From NCBI RefSeq assembly GCF_000143535.2, contig NC_037312.1, forward strand, positions 248,001 through 312,000: DNA of 64,000 nucleotides, read 5' to 3'. Origin of the DNA: Botrytis cinerea B05.10. Taxonomy: Eukaryota > Ascomycota > Leotiomycetes > Helotiales > Sclerotiniaceae. Position numbers and translations under genes: made by a program. This document shows, in pieces, positions 1 through 11,933 of this stretch (the stretch's first letter is position 1; each line of letters begins with the position of its first letter). Below the pieces are notes generated by a model. That model was not told where the DNA came from and did not search any database. It worked only from the letters and a program-made list of their open reading frames with translations.

Positions 1-2
1 AT

Positions 3-2261
3 GCTCAAAATTCAAGCACTAAACGTACAATGGTCGCATGCACATCCTGCCATGAGCGAAAGCTCAAGTGTGATGACACATCACCTTGTCGATCATGTAT
101 TCGTACATCAACAGAATGTAGTCGATTGATTGATGGTGGGACTAATCGTATGGAAGCCGATGGTGTGGGTGTGAATGAGACTATCATCGGGAACAGCGTG
201 GTCAATGCTCACAATTGGAATCAAGACTCTGATCTTTCACATCCCTGGTTTCAGTCTGAAAACTCATCGTTGTCTTTACCTCCATATTCCGATGAGACTC
301 TTGAGCTTTTCTTTCAAAGTGAGGGTATCCCCAGCGGGGACTTTTCTTGGGATCAACAGCAGTCAGCGGGAGGCAACCTTACAGATTCATTTCATATACC
401 TCTGTCTGACGATGCTTCAATCTCTATGCATGCTCTCAATGATCCACACAAGTCTCGGATGAATGCAATGCATTATGATGCTGAATCTAGTGACATGACC
501 AGGTCAAAATTGTCATCACAATCACCTTTATCATCATTATCTTCTGAGCAAGATCATTTGTCGAAGTTACGTAGAACACTGAATCAGGATCAAGATCATC
601 TGAGCCATCTTCTCGAAGTCTATTTCACTAAAATTCATCCATCCTGGCCCGTCTTACACGCTCCAACATTCAATTTTCAAAATGTTTCACCGATATTGCT
701 AGGCTCTATGCTAACGCTTGCGAATTGGTTGGATGGAAGTCAGAGGCATGAACAACTTGCGTCGGATGTATTTGAAGCAATATTAGCTGCTCGATTAGTA
801 ATTGATACCTCTGAATATTTTTTCCTACTATTTCTAATTTACATTTATAGGAACTCAATCTCTCTTTTGACAAGGAGGTTGATCAATCGTCGCTCCAAAA
901 CCTCCAAGGTCTTCTTTTGTGTGTTGTGTACACAATTTCTCTTTTGGTGAGCTGCATTTTCAGGAGTGAGAACTCAGATCATTTTCCAATCACTAATGAT
1001 AACATCACAGACTACCAAAGGAATGTCGTCAAGAGCTGTTTATCTTAATGGTGCACTGATCTCAACGTGTCGCCATGCTGGAATCTTCAATGGACAGAAC
1101 ACATATTATGAGCTGGGTGATTGTCCATTTGATCTTTGGTTGGTTCAGGAACAACTTCACAGGTACTAATATTCTCATGAATTCTGTTCTGTGACAGTCT
1201 ATCTACGACGCATGCTGACAACAACTAGACTTGCGTTTTCTAGCCTGAGAGTAGATGCTTATCTGAGCGTTCTTATGGATCATCCGCCGTCTGTTCGTTA
1301 TCAGGAGATCAGCATTCCCGTTCCAAAGTCTACAAAGCTGTGGACTGCGGCAACCGATGAAGAAAGGCGAAAACTTCAATGGGATGAACCTGCAGGTCGC
1401 GAGAAAGCCTTATTCTGCTTTCTTATGCGCGATATCATTGATAGTAGCGAAGAGCAGTCGGTCTCGTATCATCTCACTGACAATGACTATCATCTCGGAC
1501 TTTGTTCCTTACAGATTGGGACTTGGGAAACGGCTCGCGAAGCTTTCTGTTGTTGTGATTCAGATGAGCTGATGACGGATCCAAAGAGAAGCGACCCAGT
1601 TCATCGATGGGGCTTTCAACTCAATCGTTGGCGTACAAGAATGGAAGATTATTCCCAATCGATCAGTTCTATTGGGACCGATGACGATCGCATATTTCCA
1701 CAACTGAACCGCATGCTATGGCACATATCGGCCCTCACAGTTCATGCGCCACTAAAGCTCTTACAGCGACAAGGATGCTGCTTCAAATGTCGTCCTGGAG
1801 CCGGTTTGGCTATACAGAGAACAAGATTGCGTCTAGGTAGCTGGATGTTTTCGCCACACCCCCGTACCGCCCTTTGGAATGCTGGTCAGATATGTCGGCT
1901 AGCAGAAAATAACTTTTCGAATCGCTCATATAATACTGATCCTTTGCTCAATCCGCTTGCAATGCCTGGAATTCTGAAGAGTGCAATCGCGGTATGCTCT
2001 TATACATATCATATTAGTACCTGTTTTGGATGTACTAGTATATTAGGAGATTCGATAGATCTATTCAGTGCATCTCACAAAGATGATAAATTAAAGGATT
2101 GGACGGAGCACGGAATTGGGATGGCTACCTGGGGCACAGAATCAATTCCAGTGTGCCATTGTAAATTTATTGATTTGGAAATGTGGTTTCGGAAGAGATT
2201 TGCAAGAGATGTAGGTGCAGATACAGAATTTACGTCATTCCTCGCCGGTTTAGGCGAATGA
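3..2261 (+). CDS. Zn2Cys6 fungal transcription factor, 5' end outside window
   Basis: DNA-binding transcriptional regulator, presumably nuclear. I read four exons: 3-797, 851-946, 1011-1162 and 1229-2261. The introns have consensus ends (GTAATT..TAG, GTGAGC..CAG, GTACTA..TAG) and CTAAT or CTGAC branch sites. Joined, they give one frame of about 691 residues. A Zn2Cys6 cluster lies at the very start (CTSCHERKLKC, then CRSC and a last Cys: C-x2-C-x6-C-x5-C-x2-C-x6-C). It is followed by a Ser-rich linker and a long helical middle-homology-type region ending in FTSFLAGLGE. An ATG at 30 would begin just before the zinc cluster, but the frame stays open to base 3 and reads SSTKRT ahead of it. The gene therefore probably starts upstream, perhaps with a C2H2 finger as in related C2H2 plus Zn2Cys6 regulators. 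The target genes cannot be told. Confidence 0.85.
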
Positions 2262-3132
2262 AAACTTGAGTTTTTTACTAAAAGTAATTTCTCATATCTT
2301 TACCAGCAGTAAGGAATGAAAAGAAATTGCTGTGGACGCGCGAGATTATCATTGTATTTGTCTTCTTGCCATATCCTCAAGGGAAATTTTGGAACTTGTT
2401 GATCACTGTTGGTTTCTTGCCACACCTCGAGTGGCATGATCAAGCTGGGGCAAGGAAAAGTCTAGAACTGAAACCTCAAGATGAGAACGCTGTACTTGGG
2501 CTGCAATACATAGAAAAGATTGCGCGATTTAAAACGAGCATCATGTAGAGCTCGGAGTTGGAGCTAGGTTAATATATGACTAATTATTCGAACGTCTCTT
2601 GACAATGGAGTAGAACAGTCCAAGGTTTTGGTCCTGACAACTCTGCACATAAGCTTCATCTTGAGTTTGTCTCTAAGAATAGGAAAATAGGGCGACCATC
2701 GAGGAAGAGTAGCTGAGTGATTGGCTGAATACTTCACTTAACAGACGAGCAGTCCGTTTAAAGAAATATTTTGGTTACTATCGAGGATATTTGAGTGGGG
2801 AAATAATCGCAGAAAGGAATTTCGTGATGGCAGAATATTGAGGTGCCTAAATCGTGGCTTTACACGTGTTACTCCTGTCAATTACCCCGTTCTTACTGGA
2901 ATGCAGCGCGAAATCTTAGCTTCATCTTTCTACACCTCGTGATTGGTGTCGGCAAAACATGGCGTGCGGAAAGTAAGGCTAGGTTTATTGTTTCTCCCGC
3001 GTTGTAGGCACTGCCTCCACGGGGGAAATACAGATCTAAAACTGCGCATTATGGGAGAAATGCTATCGTTCTTGTACAAATTGATAATCTTGTTTCTGAT
3101 ATCAAGAGTATGATTTTGATGCGATCGCAATA
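2262..3132. other. Intergenic, no supported gene
   Basis: This is the 3' flank of the Zn2Cys6 gene. A 73-codon open frame at 2327-2548 starts from a non-ATG codon. Its tail (SLELKPQDENAVLGLQYIEK) looks vaguely like the end of a tetratricopeptide repeat, but I cannot join it to an exon with good splice sites. Nothing else is seen. Confidence 0.5.
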
Positions 3133-4938
3133 ATGGCAATTTACTACTCGAATGTTATTCTCGTAGCAATAAGTGCAATCTTTCTATGGACGTTCAGGAT
3201 GCCACTAATTCTACTAACGGACCTGTTGGCACCCACAATAGCGATCTAAGTGTTCACTGCTCGAAGCCCCGATGGTACAACGTGTCATTTTTTTTATCTC
3301 AGAAATTAGTAAAATGCACAGCAATACTCTCGATGATGAGCTAATTATTCTTTAGTGCTATTCATGCAACAACTGTTCGCTCTCTTCCGGGGGAAAATGC
3401 ATGGACACCTGCCGCGTATAAGGTTTGCTGTCTGTTAGTCCCTTACGCAGGAATCGGCCGAGGGTTAAACGTATTTTTGAGAGCCAGTACACTGGCAAAG
3501 ACGCCTCTCCAAATTGCAGCACGAGCGAATGTATTATGTATGGTAGTATTATCCCAAAGTTGGGGACCAGGGGACGGGGATTTTATTCATGTATGTGCAC
3601 TTGATGCAGCTATCCCTGATAATGATTGTCAAAATTCCTGTGGACTTATTTTCCTCGACAAAAGCAAAACGATAGAACATGTGAAGATGGCAGACTTTCA
3701 CGCATGCGCGTCAGAAGTATATTCAGATATCTCACATATCGCGAATGCCCTGGAGGTTATCCTGAATGTTAGGGCTATGTATGCGCACTATGCGTCAAAG
3801 TCGAAATGGGCCCATTTAGAATTCTCTATGCTCCAATCTTACCGTTTTCGCGCGATATCTTGGGATCAGCAGTTGATATGTGTAGGTGATATTCAACTAC
3901 ATGGACTTTGCCAACTACCTCCAGGCTATACCCTTTGTCTTGTACAACCACATATGACTGTTAATCCTCGTTATAATACTCTTGGTCTCAGGTCTTCCAT
4001 AGCCATTTCTTCACAATTTTCTGCGTTGCAGGTACTATGGTCCATTGCTCATGCATGTATAGGGTCGTATACATTGTACCAATCAAAGGGTTCACAATTG
4101 GATATTTATGGATACGCTGCCTTAGGGTTGACGGTGATACCTTATGTGATTGCGAGTATCATCAATCTGCTAGCAAGCTTGGTCAGTAGGTAATACGACA
4201 ATGTCTTCCTAGTTCATTCATCGATCAAGGATGAAACAATTAAACGCAGTGCAGTTGTGGATGGAGTAATTGGATCTATCGATCGAGCAGAGGATGAAGA
4301 CGAAAATATAACTAGCGATGATAATTAGGCAAGCTCGGTAACTCGGCTGTTGTGTTCAGGGGTAATGTGAGTGTAGAAGGACGATTCATTTGCGAAGTCG
4401 ACATGGCTGAAGATCTATCAGAATACACACTCATGTCTCCAGAAAGCGCTCCCCATACACTACCGACCAAGACCAAAAGACTGAAACAATATCTTTCATA
4501 TCTCTTCGAAAACTCTGCCAAAATTGACAAGCGTTTGGTCTCGAAAATCCAAGGTCAAAGAAAGAGAAACGTATACTCAGCATATCTTCCCATGGTCCTT
4601 TCAAGAAACTTACCCCCACACATCTCGAACCTATTTTTCTCTTCTTCGCTTCCCTTATTCCCATCGTCACTGTCGCAGCTCCCTGCATCATAATTTACAT
4701 TCTCACTGGCTGGCAAAAGAGGCAGGCAACTTCTACCCAAATCAATTTTACTGTTCATTGGCTAAGTCTGGGACAGTCAAGTAGATCGTTTATAGCGGAA
4801 TTTGAGAGACATATCAGGAGAAGTTATTGAGGATGGATTCTACTTTTTGTGGTGGGTTTTTATAGCTGGGCGCCGATTGGGGAGTTGGTTATTGTGACGC
4901 AAGAAATGTATGAGTTTGAGTATTGTGAGTCTTTGTGA
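3133..4938 (+). pseudogene. Decayed fungal multi-pass membrane protein gene
   Basis: Conceptual reading in several frames recovers one protein of a family I recognise from ascomycete genomes as uncharacterised membrane proteins. It opens at ATG 3133 with a hydrophobic helix and LLAPTIAI, then a TAA at 3247, then TARSPDGTT. The longest open part (about 3357-4190) carries WTPAAYK, AARANVLCMVV, WGPGDGDFI and a late segment YGYAALGLTVIPYVIASIIN. An in-frame TAA at 4191 is followed without a shift by YDNVFLVHSSIKDE. A TAG follows at 4326. The reading moves to frame 2 (about 4328-4570) and then to frame 1 (about 4540-4829), where two more membrane helices appear. A TGA at 4828 is followed by WAPIGELVIV and a last stop at 4936. 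Several stops could derive from CAA, CAG or CGA by C-to-T change. Some breaks might be unrecognised introns, but so many together argue for a dead gene. Confidence 0.72.
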
Positions 4939-5478
4939 AGTTCTTGTAGTTGTTATATGACTTCCAAATACATCGGATAGGGTCATTTGGAAGCATGAGG
5001 AAATTAAAGTTGCTTTGTTTATTGGACCATACCTATATTGTTAAGTTCTAGTGAATTCTACTATCAAAATCTGCGAACCGATGTCAAATTTCCATTCACG
5101 TCTACGAATATTGGAATGACCGCTGTCTAATTTGATTCGATGGTCAAAATTCTCACACAATGATTAAGTTTTTGTGAATAAATGCTTTGATAGTTGACTT
5201 CAAGGCTGGAAACCCTGGGAATTTGATCGGGTTCCCAATACTAATACAGTATACCTGATATATCTCCATACGGCTGCGATCTGATGTCCAAGCATGATGC
5301 CGTATGTTTGATCTCAACACTTGCTGTAAATGATGAGGGACATATAACAGATACCTCCTGTACCAAACTTCAATAAAGCAATTCTCTAACAGCAACAACT
5401 CTCACATCTATCGAGCAACCCAGAAAAACGAACTGGTCAAACTCTGAATCATCAGCAGACTTCAATCAAGCACCAAAA
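4939..5478. other. Intergenic, nothing seen
   Basis: About 540 bases between the membrane-protein pseudogene and the small Cys protein. I see no open frame with coding character and no RNA gene. Confidence 0.5.
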
Positions 5479-5832
5479 ATGTGCAACCCAGTTATCTACA
5501 TCTGCCACCACCTTCCCACCGCCCTAAACCCTACTCCCTGGTTTAGCTGTTCCACTCATCCCACCCCATTCCACCGCAACAGAATCATCCCTATGAGTTT
5601 TGCATGCAAACCCGCGCCAGGAACTATCGTTGTAAGACGTCCACCTGTCAGATTATTTTGTCAGCGATGTCGCGATAAATGGAGATTAGGAGGACTGTAT
5701 GAAATAGAAGCTACGAAAAGTATTGCAAGAGTGGATAGTGCGTTGGCGGGAACAGAATTTCAGTTGACGAACAAAGATATTCAAGAGGGCTTGAGGAAGG
5801 CAGATGTGTTGTTTAGGAGTGAGAGATTTTAA
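5479..5832 (+). CDS. Small MC...CxxC cysteine protein
   Basis: Single-exon protein of 117 residues with no known function. It begins Met-Cys and has further Cys/His residues at C9, H10, H11, C24 and C43. A CxxC pair at C61-C64 (FCQRC) follows, then a basic, Cys-free tail. This layout (Met-Cys start, spaced Cys/His, one CxxC about 60-100 residues in) recurs at 44443 and 45746 in this window and is common among small ascomycete proteins, where a structural zinc site is likely. No signal peptide or membrane segment is convincing. The start is chosen because MC is the shared N-terminus. An alternative Met at residue 39 would lose half the Cys residues. Confidence 0.6.
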   Translation: MCNPVIYICHHLPTALNPTPWFSCSTHPTPFHRNRIIPMSFACKPAPGTIVVRRPPVRLFCQRCRDKWRLGGLYEIEATKSIARVDSALAGTEFQLTNKDIQEGLRKADVLFRSERF

Positions 5833-6789
5833 GTCTGGGGGCGGAGATGGAGGGTGATTAGAGGTGACATCAATACAACGTCATATCCGTTTTTAAATGA
5901 TTTTTAGATTTACAACCAGCCGGTACTATCATCCGAGATTAGCTACGAACGAAAAATTTCGAGATCGATTCACTGGATGTAGTCTGAACATCTTGTCAAA
6001 TGGGCATCTTAGCAAGATGTTCTACAGCACTTCATTTCCAAGCTAGCAGACCAGAGCGCAGATAGTCATTTTCAACGGAGCTTCATCACGAGGGTAGTGG
6101 TGGAAAATGAGAATTGGGGACTTATCATGCTTAGATTGAGATGTCAAGGAAAGGGTTAGCCTTCTACTCCATTTTTGAGCTTTGGCTTAGGAAGTACTGT
6201 TTCTCGCGAAGGAAACTTGATATTGAGTATCTTTGAGATAGGATGTATCTAGACTGTGGGAAAGGAAGAATAATTCCTAATCAGTTTGGTCTGTTTGTCT
6301 ATCTAGTAACATTATGTGTTATAGCTCAATATTCAGAGCGTCATAACGTGTTGATAACAAATAACGAAATTGATTATATGATGTGAGAATTCAGAGGTCC
6401 GTGAAGCTAAGAATTATAAGCTCTTTCTGTACTTACAATATGGGTTGGAACTGGTCAACTATTCCAAATATTATTATCCACATATCCCATTCAAAATCCA
6501 TTCGTTTTTCTTGACTCTTGTGAACGTATCTTAAGTCGCATTTATCAAGTAGAATATCATCATGCAAGACCAATATACTCAATCTTTGACGTCTGGCATA
6601 GGCCGAAACTCAATGTCTACCGCCGCTCGGTGAGAAAACCCCTATATTCATTTCTAGCCACAGGACAAAAACAGTTGTATTCCCGAACTCAAATGAAACA
6701 GTCCACACTCTCCGCTTCTTCATTTCAAGTCGATTGATACGAAGATAATTAATCAATCGTTTATATCCATTCAAATAAAAAACATTCCA
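5833..6789. other. Intergenic, nothing seen
   Basis: 3' flanks of two convergent genes. No coding frame or RNA gene is recognised. Confidence 0.5.
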
Positions 6790-7726
6790 TCATTTATTGA
6801 AAAAATATCTCGGCATCGGCGGCTTCGCAATCTCCTCAATTTCGAAAACCTTGTGCCTACAATACCGATATCCACAAGTACAATGCACCTTCTTCTCCTC
6901 ATACGGAGGGGTTTTCTCCTTTTCCCGCTCCTCCTGTTTCTCCTTGGCTCTCTTACAATTCTTACAATTTGGTTCCGTACATTCGATTTCGCTATACGTT
7001 TTATGCATACGATGTTCTTTTTCCAAACAGGCCGAAAGACCGCAGAGTCCATTACATTTAATCCATTTGTGTTCGAGCGGACAGTTTCCTGGGCTATGCC
7101 GACAAATCTTCCACCTGGATTTTCCTTTCGGATGATCTTTTTCTTTTTCCTTTTCCTTTTCCTTTTTCTTAGTGAGATATATCGATTTGGAGGGTTTGGG
7201 TTGGCAGTAACAGGAATCTGTGCTATCTGATGATTCGTCGTCACAGGAGCAATCAGAAGGTTCATAATACGATTTTCTTCTTCCTCCCCCATGACGATGA
7301 CGATGATGGGGATAGCCCTTTTCTTTTCCCATCCCTTCCAAATTTACTTTTCCCGCAGCTTTTTGTTCTTTCTCAGCTGCTTCTTCATACCCTTTCCGGA
7401 CCACTTTTTTCCACTTCCTATTCATGCGATTCTCATCGATTCCCAGCCCAGAGAGGTCGCGGATACTTTGGTGATACCAATCTTCGATTGGTTGTGAGAC
7501 TTTCCAATTTGTAGATCGATGACGATTGTTATAATGCTCTTCGACCATTGTCATGAGACGTTGCAGGAAGAGAACAAATTTGAATTGATCTTTTTGTGAT
7601 TCGAGGGGAAGATAAAGTTTCCAGAGTTTCAGAGTTTTATCGCGGGAACGACGATGATGTGGTTTATGGGAGTGATGGAGCGAATCTTGTCCTAGATAGA
7701 CGGTTTTGAAGAAGGGCCAATTATCG
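6790..7726 (-). CDS. Cys/His- and Lys-rich hypothetical protein, 5' end unresolved
   Basis: The last exon encodes about 312 residues ending RYFFNK. The N-terminal half has an acidic/aromatic helical region (VYLGQDSL, PLESQKDQFKFVLFLQRL, a W-x3-H motif near IEDWYHQSI). A charged linker is rich in KEK repeats. The C-terminal half holds at least 14 Cys plus His in motifs such as CRHSPGNC, CNGLCGLSAC, CTEPNCKNC and CTCGYRYCRH, suggesting zinc-binding modules of no family I can name. A frame runs on to 7827 but begins with a non-ATG codon. A good acceptor (CTAAC branch, CTCACTCAG) puts the exon start at 7726. The upstream exon(s) are unknown. A 71-codon frame at 8137-8352 (minus strand, containing NIGLLFDLAKFSSRL) is a candidate. 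Confidence 0.6.
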
Positions 7727-10700
7727 CTGAGTGAGAGGTTAGTGATGAAGTCACGGCAATGAGAGGACAGGTGGGTGCAAATGGAAATGGAAATGGAAAT
7801 CTTGCCTTTCGGGATCGGGTAGAACAACCATGATTACAGATTATGTAAATTCTAAGTGACTTGCTCCTTAATTGGAGATTTGGGGAAGAGACTGATTGTA
7901 TAGAAAAAAAATAGAAAAAAATTATCTCCAAAAGAATGCTGATAAAGTATACTTGTAATGCTACCTACTGCTTTTTCTGATATGAAGCGTCGTGAATAAC
8001 GAATTAGTTCTAGGTTAATTTAACGCATAAAACTACCAGTACTACTTCGCTCAGTTTCGCTTCAATTTTGCCTGAGAGATGTTCTAGAATAAGAGTAGCT
8101 CTTCACTCATGAAAGAAAAAGTGGCGACTAATGACATTATGAAAATATAAACATAAAATCCTGCGACCTATTGCTATCATTATCAAATGGTTGATAAAGG
8201 TCTCTCGATGATTCATCCGGCCTAAAAAAAATAGAAAAAAGGTTGTCCGCGACCAGGAATTGATAAATGAATGTTTTCCGTATCCACAGTCGGCTGGAAA
8301 ATTTGGCGAGGTCGAATAGGAGACCGATATTGTTGGTTTTAGTAGCCTGCAACTGACCTACCTGTAAGTAGAAGGGACAAAAGATAGAAAATTTGTAACA
8401 TCATGCTTTTCTTTTCGAATCAACCTTAATCGTGATTGTTTTGCGCAACAACAAAAAATTAATTCCATCTCTTTTCCTCTACCTAGCCATCCACAAGAGA
8501 AATGCGTAGGGAAATTTAGAACTAGAAACTAATTAGTGATACCAAATAGATGATTCCGATGATTCTTAATAAATTATCAGATACAAGTCAGAGGGCAAGT
8601 GAAATTCAGATAAGACAAGTGGGGAAATACATGCCAGGGAAGAAGTTAAAACGTCGTCATGCAAGAAAAAGCAATGTAGGACTGGAGAGAAGTTCTGTTA
8701 ACAAAGGTCGAGAAGAATTTGAAGTCCATTACAACTGCCTCCAATTTTACTCCGCTGTAAACAACAATATCTATCAGGTTTCTTTAAACAAAGTCTCGGA
8801 CACGTTATTTGGCATGCAAACCTGATGGGTTAAAACGAGGTAGATTCCATGCATTTAATTTATTTACTAACATCTAGAAAGATGAGTTAGTAGATATAAA
8901 TTTCTATGGCAACTTGAGTTGATAACTATTCTAAGCTCAGGATACCAACTTGAGCAAAAGAAGCCCAACGGCAACGAAACCCAGATCAAACACTGGAGGC
9001 ACCTCTCCGAGGGTGTGTAGCCTACAAGTTGATTCGCCTTGAGAACCATAAAGTGAGTCGCAGCAGCGAAAATATTGGTTGTGAGAAGAACATTTTCGCA
9101 ACTAAAGGAAGAATCGATACTCCATGCAGACTCAAAAATTGTAAGGCAAGAAGTGTATTAGATATCAAAAACGTCTATCTTACCATGGACAATGATAAAA
9201 CACGGAAAAAAATGCTCACAAATATTAGAAGCTTGACGTTCTGGTTGAAGCGATTAGAATTTTGTGTTTCCACCGGGAAAACTCGCGCTGATGAGCTGAG
9301 ATAGGAATTGAGTAATCAAGTATATAATTCTTCGCCAAGGACCAGACCATACTTCAGGTGATCGAGGGCTACCACTGGACATACTGGTGGCTTGGCTTTG
9401 ACTTTTATTAATCAATTGGAAATCTCGCGATGTTACCATCTCCTGCTAGACTTGAAGCACTAAGGCCGATCGTATAAATTTTTGTAGTTTTGTTGATGGG
9501 AAATCTTGGTGCTTACGAACTCAATGAAAGAAGTGCCTTTCGAGAAAGTGAGCTTGAGGCAGTCATTTATGGGAACTCCCAAAGCATTTCCTACTGATAA
9601 AGACCATCTTTTCTATTTGCCAACTATGCCAACTCTCCTGGGCAATCTCTCAACCACTCCGTCATTCCTTCTACATTTCACTTGATCATGTTCATATATT
9701 TCCATGATTTCTATACTAGAAATCGAAGGAACTTGTACAAAATTAGACCTTGTGGAACCTTTCTCATTAGCGGTCCTGGTCTACACTTTTGAGAGAAGAT
9801 TCAAACATGTATATTTGTAAAAAAAAATAAAATCAAAAGGAACAAGAGTAAAGCTGTTAGCGTACGATGCAATTCTCTCCCTACTATCCAGAGAAATCAA
9901 AATATATACACTTCATCTTACGACCGATATAGCTATAAACCCATATGCTGCATTCATGAATAACATCAGCATCTGTCATGGAGGTAGGGCTTTGGCTATA
10001 TTCTGATATAAATCTTCAGTTTCGCACGTAGCTGTAGTGTGTAACTTTGAATATCATGACTCCATCGCTCTCCGAAATTTGAAAATTGTTTCTTTCATCT
10101 GTTTCGTTTTTGAATCTTGAATCCTCTCATGACTCCTCCCCCTCTCGTTCTCCTTTACCCCCAAGAGAGAAGGAGAGAGGAGAGGAGAGCAGGGGAGCTT
10201 TCCAGTACTATACTACAAGTGCAGCTCAAAAAGAAAGAGCGCATCCATTTAATCATCCATCAAACCATTCATTCACCTCGCTACTCAAAATAATATACAT
10301 CTCAGCCCGTAAATCATGTGATATAAAGCACTACATATCATAATATAACACAATGCCAATGGAATTACAACTACAAGAATAATAACAAACGACAGTAACA
10401 GATAACAAACCTACCAGAAAGAAAGAAAGTGCAAGGTATAACGATTTATATTTTTAGATTTCTCTAACACCGACATCTATATCGAAATCAAAGTTTCCGT
10501 TTCCAATTTTGAATTCCGGAAACTATTCATATACTCATGACAGCCCCGCCCTCGATAGCAAGAGAAGCAAGCAAGCATGTCATTATCACCACCGTACTAT
10601 CAGCCTTATGGAGGGAGCATTGAAACATTATAACATGTATAGCATATACGATATAGCATCTAGCATCCTCCAGATTGCCATCACTCGAACGAATCCTCAT

Positions 10701-11933
10701 TAATCGAGCATGCCACCCCTAAAAATAGAAAAATAGAAAGGAAAAAAATGGAAATCTCCACTTAAATATCCTCTCTTCCTCTTTTTTCCCCTTTCCCTTC
10801 TACCCATAACCCAACTCAACCCACCAATTACATACAAAAAGATAAAACACGCAATTCACTGTATACGCATCCAGAGACCAGTCTGCCTCGTCTCGTCTTA
10901 TCTCAAACAATGCCCTCTTGCTTGCTTCAGCTCGACCAGGATATTGTTGTTTGGGGGAAGGAAGTGGGGAGTGGGGATTATGGGATGAATGTGGAAACTT
11001 GATGAGATACATTATTATGCGGTGGGAGAAAGAGTCCGGTAGTTTGAAAAACGAACGCATAGCTACAGAAGAGAAAAAAAAGATAATAATAATAATAATA
11101 CTATAAACACAGAAGAAGTTCCTCCTTCTTTTCCCCACCCACCTACCACCTACCGCCGGTCCCCACTGGAATTTACCCACTTTGAACTCCTGGAGTTTGA
11201 AGAAGAGGATCTGTACTCTGTAGGTACATTGACACAGACATAATCATTATATCGGAAGGAAACTTCCCTCGCTCTCGGGCATTAATCATTAACCAAGCTA
11301 GCCACTCCAGATGCGAATACATGAAAACGAAATCCCAATGAGGGAATAGGAGTGAATAGCCGATTTGAACGATTACAACTACCGCAAACAGAAAAATAAA
11401 ATAAAAGGGAACTATTAACTAATTAAATTGATTTTTCCAAAAAAAAAAAAAAAAAAAACTAAAAAAACACTCATGCTTTCATGACATAACATATAACACG
11501 GCCGCATACACTAGCTAATCAGAGAAATATGGTATGAATCGTAATAAGGCACGTGCATGGCTGCAACTGTGAGGACTAACTCCAATCCATTCGACGCCTG
11601 GATAATCAGGCATAACATCAGCTGACGAATGATCCTAGCCTCAAATGACATTTCCCTTACAATCCCCACCTTTTTCTTGTCTTCATCCACAAGTCGGTAT
11701 TCCCAATACTGACGCACGATCCTACTCGACTTCAAGAGGGCAGAAGTGCTGGTCTCACGTGTGAGTGTTCTGGGGAAGGGACATGATGTCTACGAAATGA
11801 AAAGAATAGGAATACGGAGTAGTTGTCGCTGCGACATTTTATTACATTCATCTCCAACACCCCTCGTCTATCCTGTACTGCGTGACTGCCATCTCATCCC
11901 TCCACCTTCAATAATTTCATACCGAGCGGCAAT
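7727..11933. other. Gene-poor interval
   Basis: 4.2 kb between divergent genes. It may hold the missing 5' exon(s) of the Cys-rich gene (minus strand, near 8230-8352). Open frames at 8550-8825, 9029-9304 and 11511-11735 show no recognisable domains and the last lacks an ATG start. A/T homopolymers are common, including an A run at 11439-11458 and an ATA run at 11085-11100. No RNA gene is seen. Confidence 0.5.
11439..11458. repeat. Poly(A) homopolymer
   Basis: About 20 consecutive A in an A/T-rich stretch. It could be an old retroposon tail, but no element body or target-site duplication is visible. Confidence 0.8.

Noticed and set aside
2327..2548. 73-codon frame after the first Zn2Cys6 gene with a TPR-like tail
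   Set aside because: Non-ATG start, no convincing splice link to an upstream exon, and too short to place in a family.
6797..7514. Plus-strand frames with Phe/Leu-rich translations
   Set aside because: They are antisense shadows of the Lys/Glu-rich minus-strand exon.
11511..11735. 74-codon minus-strand frame before the DUF7924 gene
   Set aside because: Begins with TTG, has no clear homology and no splice support.
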